Assembly (NCBI GenBank): GCA_017460915.1
Contig: JAFUAA010000049.1
Location: 206,547 to 270,546 of the forward strand
DNA: 64,000 bases
Source of the DNA: Bacteroidales bacterium
Lineage (GTDB): Bacteria > Bacteroidota > Bacteroidia > Bacteroidales > F082
Direction of reading: 5' to 3'
A program made the position numbers and the translations under genes. Below the pieces are notes generated by a model that was not told the origin of the DNA, did no database searches, and saw nothing but the letters and a program-made list of their open reading frames with translations. This document shows, in pieces, positions 15,419 through 24,597 of this stretch (the stretch's first letter is position 1; every line of letters starts with the position of its first letter).

Positions 15419-15552
15419 CCGTCTTTGCTCTTTCCGTCGAAATGATAGTCTTCAGGATGCTTTTCCCAATCTCTGAAAGTCTGCCGACCCAACCATAGGG
15501 CAACCGCTATCGGGAAAACCACAAAGGCAATGATATTTGATGTGCTAAACAT
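15412..15552 (-). CDS. Small antisense membrane protein (candidate moron)
   Basis: A 46-residue protein on the opposite strand between chaperone and tape measure. It has one N-terminal membrane segment (residues 7-21, IIAFVVFPIAVALWLG) followed by a polar tail with HPEDYHFDGKS. A TATTTTTG box (15574-15581 on the other strand) lies just upstream, so it can be transcribed independently of the late genes. The gene fills the only gap in the tail operon and overlaps the chaperone stop by 7 bases. A role in a lysogen, such as blocking superinfection, is conjecture. Confidence 0.6.
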   Translation of the reverse strand: MFSTSNIIAFVVFPIAVALWLGRQTFRDWEKHPEDYHFDGKSKDGH

Positions 15553-15573
15553 CCCAACTGCAATTTGACACTG

Positions 15574-15581
15574 CAAAAATA
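15574..15581 (-). promoter_or_regulatory. -7 box for the antisense membrane protein
   Basis: Reads TATTTTTGC on the minus strand, an exact TAnnTTTG match, 22 bases before the ATG at 15552. No clear TTTG -33 element is visible. Confidence 0.45.
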
Positions 15582-15590
15582 GTAAAAATA

Positions 15591-18263
15591 ATGTCAGAAA
15601 ACACGGTAAGACTGAAAATAAAGATCGACGATGATTTCAAGACTGTTGGAACCAACGCCGATGACTTGCGCAAGGCCATTGAGCAGGTGAAGAACGAGGC
15701 CGACAAGGTAAACAGTTCCCTAATCAACAGCAACCAAATCGCACAAGCCTTCGAGCAGGTAAGCTCAGCCGTGCAGGGACTCCAATCCATTATGCACGAC
15801 CTGACGGATACCTATGCGGTGCAAGCCGCTGCCGAAACGAGGCTGGAGCAGGTGATGCGCAACACAATGGAAGCAACGGATGCCGAAATCAAGTCCATCA
15901 AAGATTTGGCCTCTGCACAACAGCAACTCGGCATCGTTGGCGACGAGGTGCAATTGAGCGGCGCGCAGGAACTGGCCTCCTATCTCAGTAAGAAGGACAG
16001 CCTCGAAGCTCTTATCCCCGTGATGAATGACATGATTGCGCAGCAATACGGCTACAACGCCACGTCGGAAAGTGCCATCCAGATTGCCTCAATGATGGGT
16101 AAGGTGATGGACGGGCAGGTGAAGGCTCTATCCCGTTACGGCTACTCCTTCACCGAGGCCCAGGAGGAAATCCTGAAGTTCGGCACCGAGGAGGAACGCG
16201 CTGCAACATTGGCCGAAGTGATTGAGAGCAGCGTGGGCGGCGTTAACGCAGCCTTGGCCGCAACACCCTATGGGAAGATAGTGCAGGCCAACAACGCCTT
16301 TGGCGACCTGAAGGAAACCATCGGTGGCTTGATTGCCCCAGCCATGAGAGCGGTCGACAATATAGCCCGTATCTCCTTGGCCGTTGCTGGAGTTGGCAGG
16401 GGAGTTGCCACGGTCAAATCGCTTTCGGCTTCCATTCAAGCACTTGGGGTCCGCTCCAGGGTAACCGCAACCGCACAACGAATGCTTGGAGCGGCGGGAA
16501 TCAGCGCAGCCGCCGGTACAACAGCATTGAAGATAGCCGTCACGGGGCTTTACGCCGCCATGACGCTGGGGCTTTCGGCTGCCATCACAGCCATTGTCAC
16601 CCTCATCACACGGCTTGCCGACAAAAGCCGCGATGCTGCTGACGGTATGGACGAGCTGAATGATGCCAACGAAGCCTACAAAAGCGCGGCAAGCTCGGCA
16701 AAGGCGGAAATCGACAGCGAGGTTGCCGCATTGAAGAACCTGATCGACAGCGGCAAGGACACAACCGAAGCCATCCAACACCTCAACGAGAAATACGGCG
16801 AGGCCTTCGGCTACCACCAGACCGCCGCCGACTGGTACGACACTTTGACCAGCAAAAGCGAGACCTATTGCCGGCAGTTGGGCTACGAAGCCAAGGCAAA
16901 GAGCCTTAGCGCATCGATAGGCGCGAAAATCGTGGAACGGGACGAACTGAAGGAGTCGTTGCCCGTCGGGGATTGGCAATGGGATGCCAAAGCCAAAAAG
17001 TACCGCGACATGAGTGCAACCTTCACCTTGATTTACGCCGACAAGGACACCCACAAGAAACTGGCCCAGACAGCAAACCTGAACAAGCAGATTGAGGAAG
17101 GGACAAGGCAGATTGAATCTGCCTACGGCGAGGCCGGAAAAGCCGCCGACGGGCTGGGGGGAAGCGTTGACGGTGGAACCCAATCCGTCGATTGGCAGAC
17201 AATGAGCTACGCCAAACTTGGCAAGGCCATCAACGACCAAAAAAAGAAGGTGGAGGAAGCTATCGGCACCAACGATGCGGTGGCCGCTGCCGAGGGTGCC
17301 ATGCTGCAAGCCATGCAGAACCGCTATTCCGAACTTGGCAAGCAACTTGACAAAGTGACTGGCAAAATGAAGAACCTTGGCAATGAGATGAGGCGAACAG
17401 AACAGGGAAAAATCCCCGCACTTGCCTCCATCGGAACGCCTTCCTCCATCGGAACGCCCGAACCTACCTTTGCGCAGCCGCAGCCATTGAAAGGCCTCTT
17501 CGACTTCAAGAACCTTGGCGAGTTTGAACAAAGGCTGACCGAACTGGAAAACATCCGAAAGCAGGTCTCACAAGACCAGCTCCCCGTCATCGACGCACAA
17601 ATCGCCCTCGTCCAACGCCTCAAGGACGAGTTCGAGGGCGTCAACCAAACCGTGGCACAAATGCCCTCCTTCAGCGACGCATGGGGCGGCATCAAGGGCA
17701 TCGGCAACTCCATCCGCGACATCAAGGACGCGCTCACCGACACCGACAACGCTTGGGATGCGCTCACCCAGACCATCGACGGGTTCATCTCGCTCTTCCA
17801 AAGCATCCAGTCGGTCATCGGCATCATCGAAAACATCACTGCGGCCACCAAGACGATGCAGGCCGTGCGCGACGCGGCCACGCAGAAGGAGCTGGGCAAC
17901 GCCGCCGTGGAGGTGGCGGCCAACACGGCCAAGGCAGGCTCGGGCGCGGCAAGCTCGGTGGCCTCCATCCCATACGTGGGCCCTGTGCTGGCCATTGCCG
18001 CCATGGCCTCGGTCATCGCCGCCCTTGCCTCGCTCCCCAAGTTCGCCAACGGCGGCCTCGTCTACGGCCCCACCCTCGGCCTGATGGGCGAATACGGCGG
18101 CGCAAGCTCCAACCCCGAGGTGATAGCCCCGTTGAACAAGCTGCGGGCCTTGATTGGCAATGACGGCGGGACGGGACGCTCAGAAGTGAAGTTCCGCATC
18201 GAAGGCCGCGAACTGGTGGGTATACTCAATAAGCAAAACAACATATACACACGGTCGAAATGA
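15591..18263 (+). CDS. Phage tail tape measure protein
   Basis: At 890 residues this is the longest phage protein here. It has a helical N-terminal half, a hydrophobic stretch near residues 305-340 (alanine-, isoleucine- and threonine-rich, two membrane-like helices), coiled-coil linkers and a second hydrophobic block near 795-815 before the PKFANGGLVYGPT motif common near tape measure C-termini. It sets tail length and is ejected ahead of DNA. The stop overlaps the next ATG (ATGA at 18260-18263). Confidence 0.85.
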   Translation: MSENTVRLKIKIDDDFKTVGTNADDLRKAIEQVKNEADKVNSSLINSNQIAQAFEQVSSAVQGLQSIMHDLTDTYAVQAAAETRLEQVMRNTMEATDAEIKSIKDLASAQQQLGIVGDEVQLSGAQELASYLSKKDSLEALIPVMNDMIAQQYGYNATSESAIQIASMMGKVMDGQVKALSRYGYSFTEAQEEILKFGTEEERAATLAEVIESSVGGVNAALAATPYGKIVQANNAFGDLKETIGGLIAPAMRAVDNIARISLAVAGVGRGVATVKSLSASIQALGVRSRVTATAQRMLGAAGISAAAGTTALKIAVTGLYAAMTLGLSAAITAIVTLITRLADKSRDAADGMDELNDANEAYKSAASSAKAEIDSEVAALKNLIDSGKDTTEAIQHLNEKYGEAFGYHQTAADWYDTLTSKSETYCRQLGYEAKAKSLSASIGAKIVERDELKESLPVGDWQWDAKAKKYRDMSATFTLIYADKDTHKKLAQTANLNKQIEEGTRQIESAYGEAGKAADGLGGSVDGGTQSVDWQTMSYAKLGKAINDQKKKVEEAIGTNDAVAAAEGAMLQAMQNRYSELGKQLDKVTGKMKNLGNEMRRTEQGKIPALASIGTPSSIGTPEPTFAQPQPLKGLFDFKNLGEFEQRLTELENIRKQVSQDQLPVIDAQIALVQRLKDEFEGVNQTVAQMPSFSDAWGGIKGIGNSIRDIKDALTDTDNAWDALTQTIDGFISLFQSIQSVIGIIENITAATKTMQAVRDAATQKELGNAAVEVAANTAKAGSGAASSVASIPYVGPVLAIAAMASVIAALASLPKFANGGLVYGPTLGLMGEYGGASSNPEVIAPLNKLRALIGNDGGTGRSEVKFRIEGRELVGILNKQNNIYTRSK

Positions 18264-20641
18264 GTTACCAAGTTGCATATACCACCCATTTCCACAGCCT
18301 CGACAACACGCTTTGGAACATTGACATCTATATCAACGACTACGCTTCCCGCCCATTGGAAATTTGTCTGGAAAGCGACGAGCCTTGCGTGATTGATTGG
18401 CAGGAAACGGGAAAGATGGACGTGGTGCAATCATCCACATGCACACTGCGCGTGTCGAACGAGAGCGACCGGCAAATGGTGCAGCTGATGAACCACCCGG
18501 ATGCCGCAGTCCTTGTCAGACGGAACGGGAAATGGTACTGGTGGGGTCACCTTGACGATGCCGTCTATGAGGAACCCTATAGTTTCAAGAAAGCCTACGT
18601 GACAGAACTCACCTTCTCCGACTTTGGCATCCTCAACCGCATCCCCTTCACCCTGAAAGGCAAACAGAGCGTGAATGCCATCGTACGCGACTGTCTCGAC
18701 TCGATAGGCTTCGGCAACGGTGCCACCATCAACTTGCACACCTCACTCCTCGAACCTAAGACCCAGCAGCCTATTACGCTGGATATGCTATACATCAATG
18801 CCGACCGTTTCGAGTCTGACGACGATTCATGGGACAAGATGACGAGCAAACGCGATGTGTTAGAGGAAATCCTGCGCCCGCTTGGTTTGCGCATCATGCA
18901 GAAAAACGCGCAAATCTACATCTACGACATTGAATATCTACGCGACCACGACAACTTTCACAACTACCCCGTCTGGAAAGGAACTGATGCCTACCTGAAA
19001 GGAAGTGAGACGTTTGGATGGTATGAGGTTGCCTTTGAAACGGATGCCCATGAGACACTGGCCGATGGGAAACTCGACTATGACGGCTACCCATGGGTCG
19101 AAGACGAAAGGTTCTTTACCAGTTGTTATGACGAAAGCCAACTCACCAATCTCAATATGGGGTATTACATCCAAGCGAGCGGATGGATAGGGCCTGAACC
19201 GCCCGTCAGCATTTCACCTAATGCCAAGTTTTTCCGCACACGGCCTATCCTAACGGACGGCGTAAATACTGGCGTTGGCTGGCGCATCAAATGCTACACA
19301 ATCGACCATTACGAAGGGACTGTGCCAATTTTAGGCCAACGAAATCTGGTTAGAGGTGATGTGGCCGGTAGCATAGGCGAAACGGAAACAGTGCTCAGCT
19401 TGGAAACCGGCTACCTTCCGGTGGTTCCCGACCGCGACAAATACCAACTTCGTGTCAGCCTTGATTTCATACTAAGTTTCAGGTCCAACCCATTCGACAA
19501 CCCGCCCGACGAGTGGGTCGCGCAGCAAAGCTGGTACACCGGCTTTGAAAAAGGGTGGAGAGAACTGAACACATTCGCCATCATGGTTCCCGTCAAGCTC
19601 GAAGTGCTCAACGAGGCAGGCACCGCCATCTACCATTACAAGAACGCCGATTCGGAAGACGTGGTCGTTCCTAACACCATAACCCAACGCCTCGGCAAGG
19701 TGGAACCGCTTGGCATCGACGGCGGACAATGGGTTTCAGGTGCGGCATCAAACTTTGGGGATATGTTCCTTGCCTATTACAAGGATTACAAGAGCGACGA
19801 TGAAGACCGTGACCCGCTGGTGACGAAAGGCGACTGGACCACAAACCGCATCGCATTGGCAAGGAAAATGCAAATCGCGGGCAGCCTTTACCGCGTGCGT
19901 GACGATGGGGAGTACCTTCCACTTCCTCCTGTGGCGGGCAGGCTGAGACTTACTGCCGGCAACGGTGTGTTCCTGATGGACTTCAAGCCGAGTTGGTACG
20001 TGTCGTTTCTCCTTTCTGGGTTTACACAGCAGATGTACCGTAACCCGAAAATCACACTGGTAAGGGACAAACGCAGGGAAGATGACATCAACACCGATGC
20101 CGTTTATGAAAGAGACATGATAAACCTTTATGCAGACCATCTGAAAGAGACGGTGCTGGCCGGCACATGGCAGAAGGGTATTGCCCCATCAGCACGAGGG
20201 CTGTTTTTCGACGCCAAAGGCATCGTTTGGGAGAAATTCATCAAAAACGGCAGCCTGCGTACCCTTGAGGAACATCGACTGCGCTGCATCGAAGACCAGA
20301 CTTTCTACACGCAACCCGTGATTTCGGGCACGGCTGAACTGTCCACGATTTTCTGCGCCTACAGGGAATGGAGCACACCGGGTATCTTCTTTGTCACAGC
20401 GCTCCGCCAAGACCTTCACGAAGACTTGGAGGAAGTGACGATGGCCCGAATCGCCAACGTGGGCGGGTTTGTCTATGAGTTCACATGGAGCGATCCGATT
20501 TGTGCTAAAGAGGAGCCTTTGGAATATGGTTTCGCTTGGAGCACGCCTGTTTGTGCAAAAGAGACAAGTCCCATCTATTCATTTGTTTGGGAAAAACCTA
20601 CATGTGTAAAAGTTGAGAAGAAAACAGAAAAAGACAATTAA
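18260..20641 (+). CDS. Large phage tail tip / baseplate protein
   Basis: A 793-residue beta-rich protein translated by overlap from the tape measure gene, the usual place of the distal-tail/tail-tip protein. No protease or glycanase motif was found. The last 60 residues hold three copies of a unit of about 19 residues with the pattern Y-x-F-x-W-x-x-P-x-C-x-K-E, which could be a receptor-contacting or assembly motif. Exact role unknown; a Tal/Dit-like role is inferred from order. Confidence 0.65.
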   Translation: MSYQVAYTTHFHSLDNTLWNIDIYINDYASRPLEICLESDEPCVIDWQETGKMDVVQSSTCTLRVSNESDRQMVQLMNHPDAAVLVRRNGKWYWWGHLDDAVYEEPYSFKKAYVTELTFSDFGILNRIPFTLKGKQSVNAIVRDCLDSIGFGNGATINLHTSLLEPKTQQPITLDMLYINADRFESDDDSWDKMTSKRDVLEEILRPLGLRIMQKNAQIYIYDIEYLRDHDNFHNYPVWKGTDAYLKGSETFGWYEVAFETDAHETLADGKLDYDGYPWVEDERFFTSCYDESQLTNLNMGYYIQASGWIGPEPPVSISPNAKFFRTRPILTDGVNTGVGWRIKCYTIDHYEGTVPILGQRNLVRGDVAGSIGETETVLSLETGYLPVVPDRDKYQLRVSLDFILSFRSNPFDNPPDEWVAQQSWYTGFEKGWRELNTFAIMVPVKLEVLNEAGTAIYHYKNADSEDVVVPNTITQRLGKVEPLGIDGGQWVSGAASNFGDMFLAYYKDYKSDDEDRDPLVTKGDWTTNRIALARKMQIAGSLYRVRDDGEYLPLPPVAGRLRLTAGNGVFLMDFKPSWYVSFLLSGFTQQMYRNPKITLVRDKRREDDINTDAVYERDMINLYADHLKETVLAGTWQKGIAPSARGLFFDAKGIVWEKFIKNGSLRTLEEHRLRCIEDQTFYTQPVISGTAELSTIFCAYREWSTPGIFFVTALRQDLHEDLEEVTMARIANVGGFVYEFTWSDPICAKEEPLEYGFAWSTPVCAKETSPIYSFVWEKPTCVKVEKKTEKDN

Positions 20642-20653
20642 AACCTTAAAGAA

Positions 20654-20956
20654 ATGGCATATATCAACACAGGCTACGCACGAAACACAGTACTGACCGT
20701 CACCAAAGGGAGTTATTCGCAGCCCTACGACATCCGCGCTGGGTTTACCCATAACGGCAAAACCTACCCATCGCTTTCAAACGATGGCTTTGCGCAACTT
20801 ACGGATGCAGACTACGAACGCAGAAGAGCTGACTTTTTAGCATTTGTCTATTCCCTTGAGGATGGCCTTCAGACCGACTGCCCCGACATGACCGTGGGCA
20901 GCGTCGTCTACGACACCGTCCTTTGCCCGCTTTCCCAAGTAGATTTGAATATATAG
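20654..20956 (+). CDS. Hypothetical phage tail-region protein
   Basis: A 100-residue protein after the tail-tip gene, starting behind an A-rich leader (TTAAAGAA). Rich in aromatic and polar residues, with no membrane segment or known motif. Position suggests a virion or tail-associated component. Confidence 0.6.
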   Translation: MAYINTGYARNTVLTVTKGSYSQPYDIRAGFTHNGKTYPSLSNDGFAQLTDADYERRRADFLAFVYSLEDGLQTDCPDMTVGSVVYDTVLCPLSQVDLNI

Positions 20957-20969
20957 GAGGTCAAGAGCC

Positions 20970-21479
20970 ATGTTAGTTAGAATATTAGGACAGACCACAT
21001 CCAAGGCTTATCTTGCAGCCAAAGAGGTGGTGGAGAAATGTGGGTGAACGGTGTTCCATGATTCGATGGAGTATTTGCCGGACATGGAAATAGACCTGAA
21101 CATTGCACCACTATTGACAGAAAAGATTCCGTCCGATGTAATCAAAGAGCCTCGTTTCGGAACGCTCATCTTCCATCCGTCACCGTTGCCGTATGGACGC
21201 GGCGCGGCATCAATCAAATGGGCCTACAAAAGGAATGAAGCCGTGACCGCCGCGACATGGTTCTGGGCTGATGATGGTCTTGACACAGGCAATATCTGTG
21301 AGCAGGAAATAGTCAAGATAGACCATACAATCAAGCCGAGGCAATTCTACGAGCGTGACATAATTCCAGCCCTTTGTCGAACACTTGAACGCTGTTTAAG
21401 CAGCCTTAAAATAGGACTTAAAAGGGAAGTGAAACAACAGGGCAAATACGCGACATTCGACCGAAAAGAGGGCCTGTAA
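20970..21479 (+). pseudogene. Formyltransferase-like phage gene with one in-frame UGA
   Basis: A strong AGGAGGT site precedes the ATG at 20970. The frame reads 25 residues to EVVEKCG, meets TGA at 21045-21047, and then continues without any further stop for 143 residues. The downstream part resembles the formyltransferase (GART/Fmt) fold: a FHPSPLPYGRGAASIKW motif and DDGLDTGNI, matching the HPSLLPxxRG and DxGxDTG signatures. The Asn that normally stands two residues before the catalytic His is replaced by Ile. Substrate unknown. A nonsense mutation is the simplest reading; readthrough or a start at 21051 or 21066 are alternatives. Confidence 0.6.
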
Positions 21480-21484
21480 ATGAA

Positions 21485-21530
21485 ATGGGCGCATCGAAAA
21501 ACCCGACGCGCCCATTTTTTTGTTTTTTTT
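21485..21530 (+). terminator. Rho-independent terminator at end of phage late genes
   Basis: Stem ATGGGCGC/GCGCCCAT with a 15-base loop and then a run of T residues to 21530. It follows the formyltransferase-like gene by six bases. Confidence 0.8.
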
Positions 21531-21566
21531 GTACAATTCATTTTAGAAATGTGTACAATTCATTTT
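21530..21566. repeat. Direct repeat TGTACAATTCATTTT, two copies
   Basis: Identical 15-base units at 21530-21544 and 21552-21566, spaced 22 bases (two helical turns). Such spacing is typical of paired protein-binding sites, for example transposase sites near the end of a Mu-like prophage. The terminal TG faces the phage side, which does not fit a simple right end, so the assignment is open. The left unit overlaps the 3' end of the following minus-strand gene. Confidence 0.4.
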
Positions 21567-21996
21567 TTCGATTATATATTTCTTTCGCGTCAGAAGCCTT
21601 AATCTCCAGTTTTGAGAATTCTTCTTTCATTTTGTTCTGAAAAGCTTCTAACTCTGTTTGGAGAGATTGGTCAAAGGTGTTTTCAACTGATTGTGAAGAT
21701 GCAAACTGTTCCAAGAATTCTTTGGACATTAAAGTAATTCGTACACCTTCGTCATTGTAGGACATCCCTTGCTTTCTGCAGTAGTTTGCAAAATCTGTGT
21801 TGACGTTTAGAGCCTCACATCTTTCCGCTTGCCTGATAAATAGTTCGGTTTGAATGAAGTCTGAAATGGCACTTTCGAAAGAGTCAAAGAATCTTTCATA
21901 GAAGATGTTTTCTTCGTCTGTAACTATTGCCTTTAGTTGCGCCATACTTGTTTTGAAATTGAACACGGCTTGGTGTTCTCTGCTTAATGCTTTCAT
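21538..21996 (-). CDS. Hypothetical protein at prophage right edge
   Basis: A 152-residue soluble helical protein with no recognised domain. Its sequence is clearly poorer in GC than both the phage late genes and the lpxD region. It faces the phage operon and may be a lysogenic accessory gene inside the right prophage end or a host gene beside it. The C-terminus is coiled-coil-like and rich in Lys and Glu. Confidence 0.55.
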   Translation of the reverse strand: MKALSREHQAVFNFKTSMAQLKAIVTDEENIFYERFFDSFESAISDFIQTELFIRQAERCEALNVNTDFANYCRKQGMSYNDEGVRITLMSKEFLEQFASSQSVENTFDQSLQTELEAFQNKMKEEFSKLEIKASDAKEIYNRKNELYTFLK

Positions 21997-22123
21997 GATT
22001 TGTCAGTTGTTCATATAATTAACGCATAAATGAGTCAAAAATCACATATTACTATTCTTTTTTTTTATTTGATTGAGTTTTGTATAAAGTTTATTTAGTC
22101 GGGAATAATTCCAAAATAAACCT

Positions 22124-22131
22124 TACCTTTG
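22124..22131 (+). promoter_or_regulatory. Host -7 promoter box TACCTTTG
   Basis: TTACCTTTGCAGCC is a typical Bacteroidetes -7 region, located 20 bases before the ATG at 22151. It indicates that the host chromosome has resumed by about base 22,100. No clear -33 TTTG. Confidence 0.55.
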
Positions 22132-22150
22132 CAGCCAAATATGATTGAAA

Positions 22151-22669
22151 ATGTTCAACTGGATTATCATAGCCATTATGTCTGCCGGTCTTCTGCTGAT
22201 GGTCGCGGCATTGGTTATACTAGCTCGTCTCTCGAAAATGAAAGACGCCGAATTCCGCAATGGAAGCAAAATGGAACTGAAGGTGCAGGCCTTGAAAATC
22301 ATTATGCCGCTGAAGGTGCAGGCTTACGAGCGTTTTCTGCTTTATTTGGAGCGTGTGCAGCTGCCTCAATTGGTGAAGCGCGTCTACGTGCCTGGCATGG
22401 AAAAAGGCGCGTTCCATTTGCAGCTTTTGCAAAATGTGCGCGAGGAGTTCGAGCACAACCTCGCCCAGCAGTTGTATGTCGCCAATTCCACATGGAATGC
22501 CGTGGTGAATGCCAAGGAAGAGCTTGTCAATCAAATCAATACGACTTTTGAGCAACTGAAGGACGAGGAGGATGTCTCCATTATCGCCCAAAGTCTCGTT
22601 GCCTTGCCCAATCCCATGGTGGAGCAGGCGGTCGCGGTCTTGAAGCGCGATTTTGAGCGACTTCTGTAA
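22151..22669 (+). CDS. Membrane-anchored hypothetical protein (DUF7935-like)
   Basis: A 172-residue protein with one N-terminal membrane segment (residues 4-26) and a long soluble helical domain rich in Leu, Glu and Gln. It is a conserved-looking Bacteroidetes protein found near lipid A genes here; I do not know its function. The ATG at 22151 is chosen because the membrane segment starts at once; an upstream TTG would add two residues. Confidence 0.55.
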   Translation: MFNWIIIAIMSAGLLLMVAALVILARLSKMKDAEFRNGSKMELKVQALKIIMPLKVQAYERFLLYLERVQLPQLVKRVYVPGMEKGAFHLQLLQNVREEFEHNLAQQLYVANSTWNAVVNAKEELVNQINTTFEQLKDEEDVSIIAQSLVALPNPMVEQAVAVLKRDFERLL

Positions 22670-22711
22670 TAATAACCCTAAACTTCCGTTCTTTCAAAAA
22701 ACGAACTTGGA

Positions 22712-23749
22712 ATGAAATTTACCGCAATACAAATCGCCGAACTGCTCAACGGCCGAGTGGAAGGCAACTCCAACGCCGAGGTCTGGAATGTGGCCAAAAT
22801 CGAGGAAGGCGCCACGGGAATGCTCAGTTTTTTGGCCAACCCGAAATACACGCATTATATCTACGAGACCCAGGCGTCCGTCGTCATCGTGAATGAGGAC
22901 TTCGAGGCCACGGCGCCCGTCCAAGCCACGCTGATTCGCGTGCAGGATGCCTACGCTTCCTTTGCCAAGCTGTTGGCTTTCTACGACCAAATGACACAAA
23001 ACAAGCAAGGCGTTTCGTCATTGGCGTTCGTGTCCTCGACGGCGCAATGTGGCGACAACCTGTATCTTGGCGAGTTTGCCTTTGTGGGCGAGAATGCCAA
23101 AATTGGGAACGACGTGAAGATTTATCCGCAGGTGTATGTCGGCGACGGTTGCGTCATCGGCGACAACACGACTTTGTATCCGGGCGTGAAACTCTATCGC
23201 AACACGGTCATCGGGAAGAACTGCATCCTTCACGCGGGTGTGGTGCTTGGCGCGGATGGCTTCGGCTTTGCGCCGCAGCCTGACGGGCATTACGACAAGA
23301 TTCCGCAGGTGGGCAATGTGGTCATCGAGGACGACGTGGAAATCGGGGCCAACACCACCATCGACCGCGCTACGATGGGCTCCACGCGCATCCATCGCGG
23401 CGTGAAGCTCGACAACCTCATCATGTTGGCACACAACACCGAAGTGGGCGAGGACACTGCCATGGCTGCCCAAACGGGTGTGAGCGGCTCGACCCATATC
23501 GGCAAGAATTGTGTCATCGCTGGGCAATGCGGCTTTGTGGGACATATCAAGGTGGCAGACGGCACGAAAATCGGGGCGCAGTCAGGCATTTTGGGTAACA
23601 TCCACAAGGCTGACGAGCTCATGGGCAGCCCGACCCAGCCTTTGCGTGAATACTTGAAATCGATGGCGCACATTCGCCGCCTCGACGAGATGTCGAAGAC
23701 CATAGATGCCCTAAAAAAGGAATTGGCTGAATTGAAAAAACAATCTTGA
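22712..23749 (+). CDS. lpxD: UDP-3-O-acylglucosamine N-acyltransferase
   Basis: A 345-residue left-handed beta-helix enzyme that transfers a 3-hydroxyacyl chain from acyl carrier protein to the amine of UDP-3-O-acyl-glucosamine, the third step of lipid A synthesis. The N-terminal domain (residues 1-100) is the LpxD-specific one ([19 protein letters not shown]). Hexapeptide repeats fill residues 105-300. The catalytic His lies in [11 protein letters not shown] (about 240). A C-terminal helix follows. It sits near lpxC and lpxA. Confidence 0.93.
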   Translation: MKFTAIQIAELLNGRVEGNSNAEVWNVAKIEEGATGMLSFLANPKYTHYIYETQASVVIVNEDFEATAPVQATLIRVQDAYASFAKLLAFYDQMTQNKQGVSSLAFVSSTAQCGDNLYLGEFAFVGENAKIGNDVKIYPQVYVGDGCVIGDNTTLYPGVKLYRNTVIGKNCILHAGVVLGADGFGFAPQPDGHYDKIPQVGNVVIEDDVEIGANTTIDRATMGSTRIHRGVKLDNLIMLAHNTEVGEDTAMAAQTGVSGSTHIGKNCVIAGQCGFVGHIKVADGTKIGAQSGILGNIHKADELMGSPTQPLREYLKSMAHIRRLDEMSKTIDALKKELAELKKQS

Positions 23750-23753
23750 TTCT

Positions 23754-23781
23754 GTGGAGAAGTAGCGCGCTACGTCTCCAC
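23754..23781. terminator. Palindrome between converging genes
   Basis: GTGGAGAAGTAGCG and CGCTACGTCTCCAC form a 14-bp stem with one mismatch and no loop. It lies exactly between the lpxD stop and the stop of the facing gene and may act as a terminator in both directions. The GTAGCGCGCTAC core looks like a dispersed Bacteroidetes repeat, related in style to the one at 49499. Confidence 0.55.
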
Positions 23782-24467
23782 TATATCCACCCCTTGATCT
23801 TGTAATATCCTAACGATAGATATTCCCTAATGCAGGTGATCTCCAATTTCAAGTAATTGAAAAAGGTGTAGCGTATTTTGACGTTCTCGACGGCCGGAAT
23901 CATCTCGTTTCCGCCGAGTTTCTGTTTTTTCAGCGAGAGGTCGAAGTTGACGGTGGCGGGGTAGGCGGCCTTGCCGACGACATGCGTAAAACCTGCTTTT
24001 TGGAGACATTTCAGCGTACGTCTCACATGCTCTGGCGAGGTGACGACAAGAAGTTCCTCTTCGGTGAGCTCTGGATAGGCCTCCATGAGCTCAACGACTT
24101 GCGAGCGCGTGTTGGCGCCTGAGGTCATATAACGGACGCTATCAATGCCACCTTGATGCAAAAGACGGGTCATTTCGGCCTGGCAAAGGGAGTCTTCGGG
24201 GTGAACTAACAGCACGGGGACTTCGAAATGACGCGCCAAAGCTGCGGTGTGGTATAGTCGCATGAGGTTGTCCTCGGAGGGCATTCCGGCACCACCGAAC
24301 ATCACCACCTGCTGCGGGTGCGTCAACAGGATTTCCTTGTCGGGATTTTGCCCCAATCGGAAGAAGGAATAAAACGGCACTGAGGTGAACGCCAGCACAA
24401 CCATCGAAAGAAAAAGCCCTCCAAAGGCAAAAAAAACAACTTTGACTATTTTTGCTAAGTATTTCAT
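23781..24467 (-). CDS. YdcF/SanA-like DUF218 envelope protein
   Basis: A 228-residue protein with one N-terminal membrane segment (residues 8-30) and a DUF218 domain. The sequence VVMFGGAGMPSEDNLMRLYHTA and the following SGANTRSQVVELM and VTSPEHVRRTLKCL segments match the YdcF-ElyC-SanA pattern. Members are thought to act in cell envelope metabolism. Divergent from lpxC across a 130-base promoter region. Confidence 0.8.
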   Translation of the reverse strand: MKYLAKIVKVVFFAFGGLFLSMVVLAFTSVPFYSFFRLGQNPDKEILLTHPQQVVMFGGAGMPSEDNLMRLYHTAALARHFEVPVLLVHPEDSLCQAEMTRLLHQGGIDSVRYMTSGANTRSQVVELMEAYPELTEEELLVVTSPEHVRRTLKCLQKAGFTHVVGKAAYPATVNFDLSLKKQKLGGNEMIPAVENVKIRYTFFNYLKLEITCIREYLSLGYYKIKGWI

Positions 24468-24523
24468 TATGAATTGTCTACGGTTTTTTCGTTTTTTAAA
24501 ATCGTGTAAAGGTACGGATTTTT

Positions 24524-24554
24524 TTTGCGTCTGAAAGAATATTTCCTATTTTTG
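24524..24554 (+). promoter_or_regulatory. Promoter for lpxC-lpxA
   Basis: TTTG at 24524-24527, exactly 19 bases, then TATTTTTG at 24547-24554. A textbook Bacteroidetes sigma-ABfr match, 43 bases before the lpxC ATG. Confidence 0.75.
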
Positions 24555-24597
24555 CGCGTTTTTTGTGGGTAAAACCCCGAATTTGATTTTTGTTTTT

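Noticed and set aside
16128..17531. 467-codon minus-strand frame
   Set aside because: Shadow of the tape measure gene; rich in Cys, Gly and His as expected from antisense reading.
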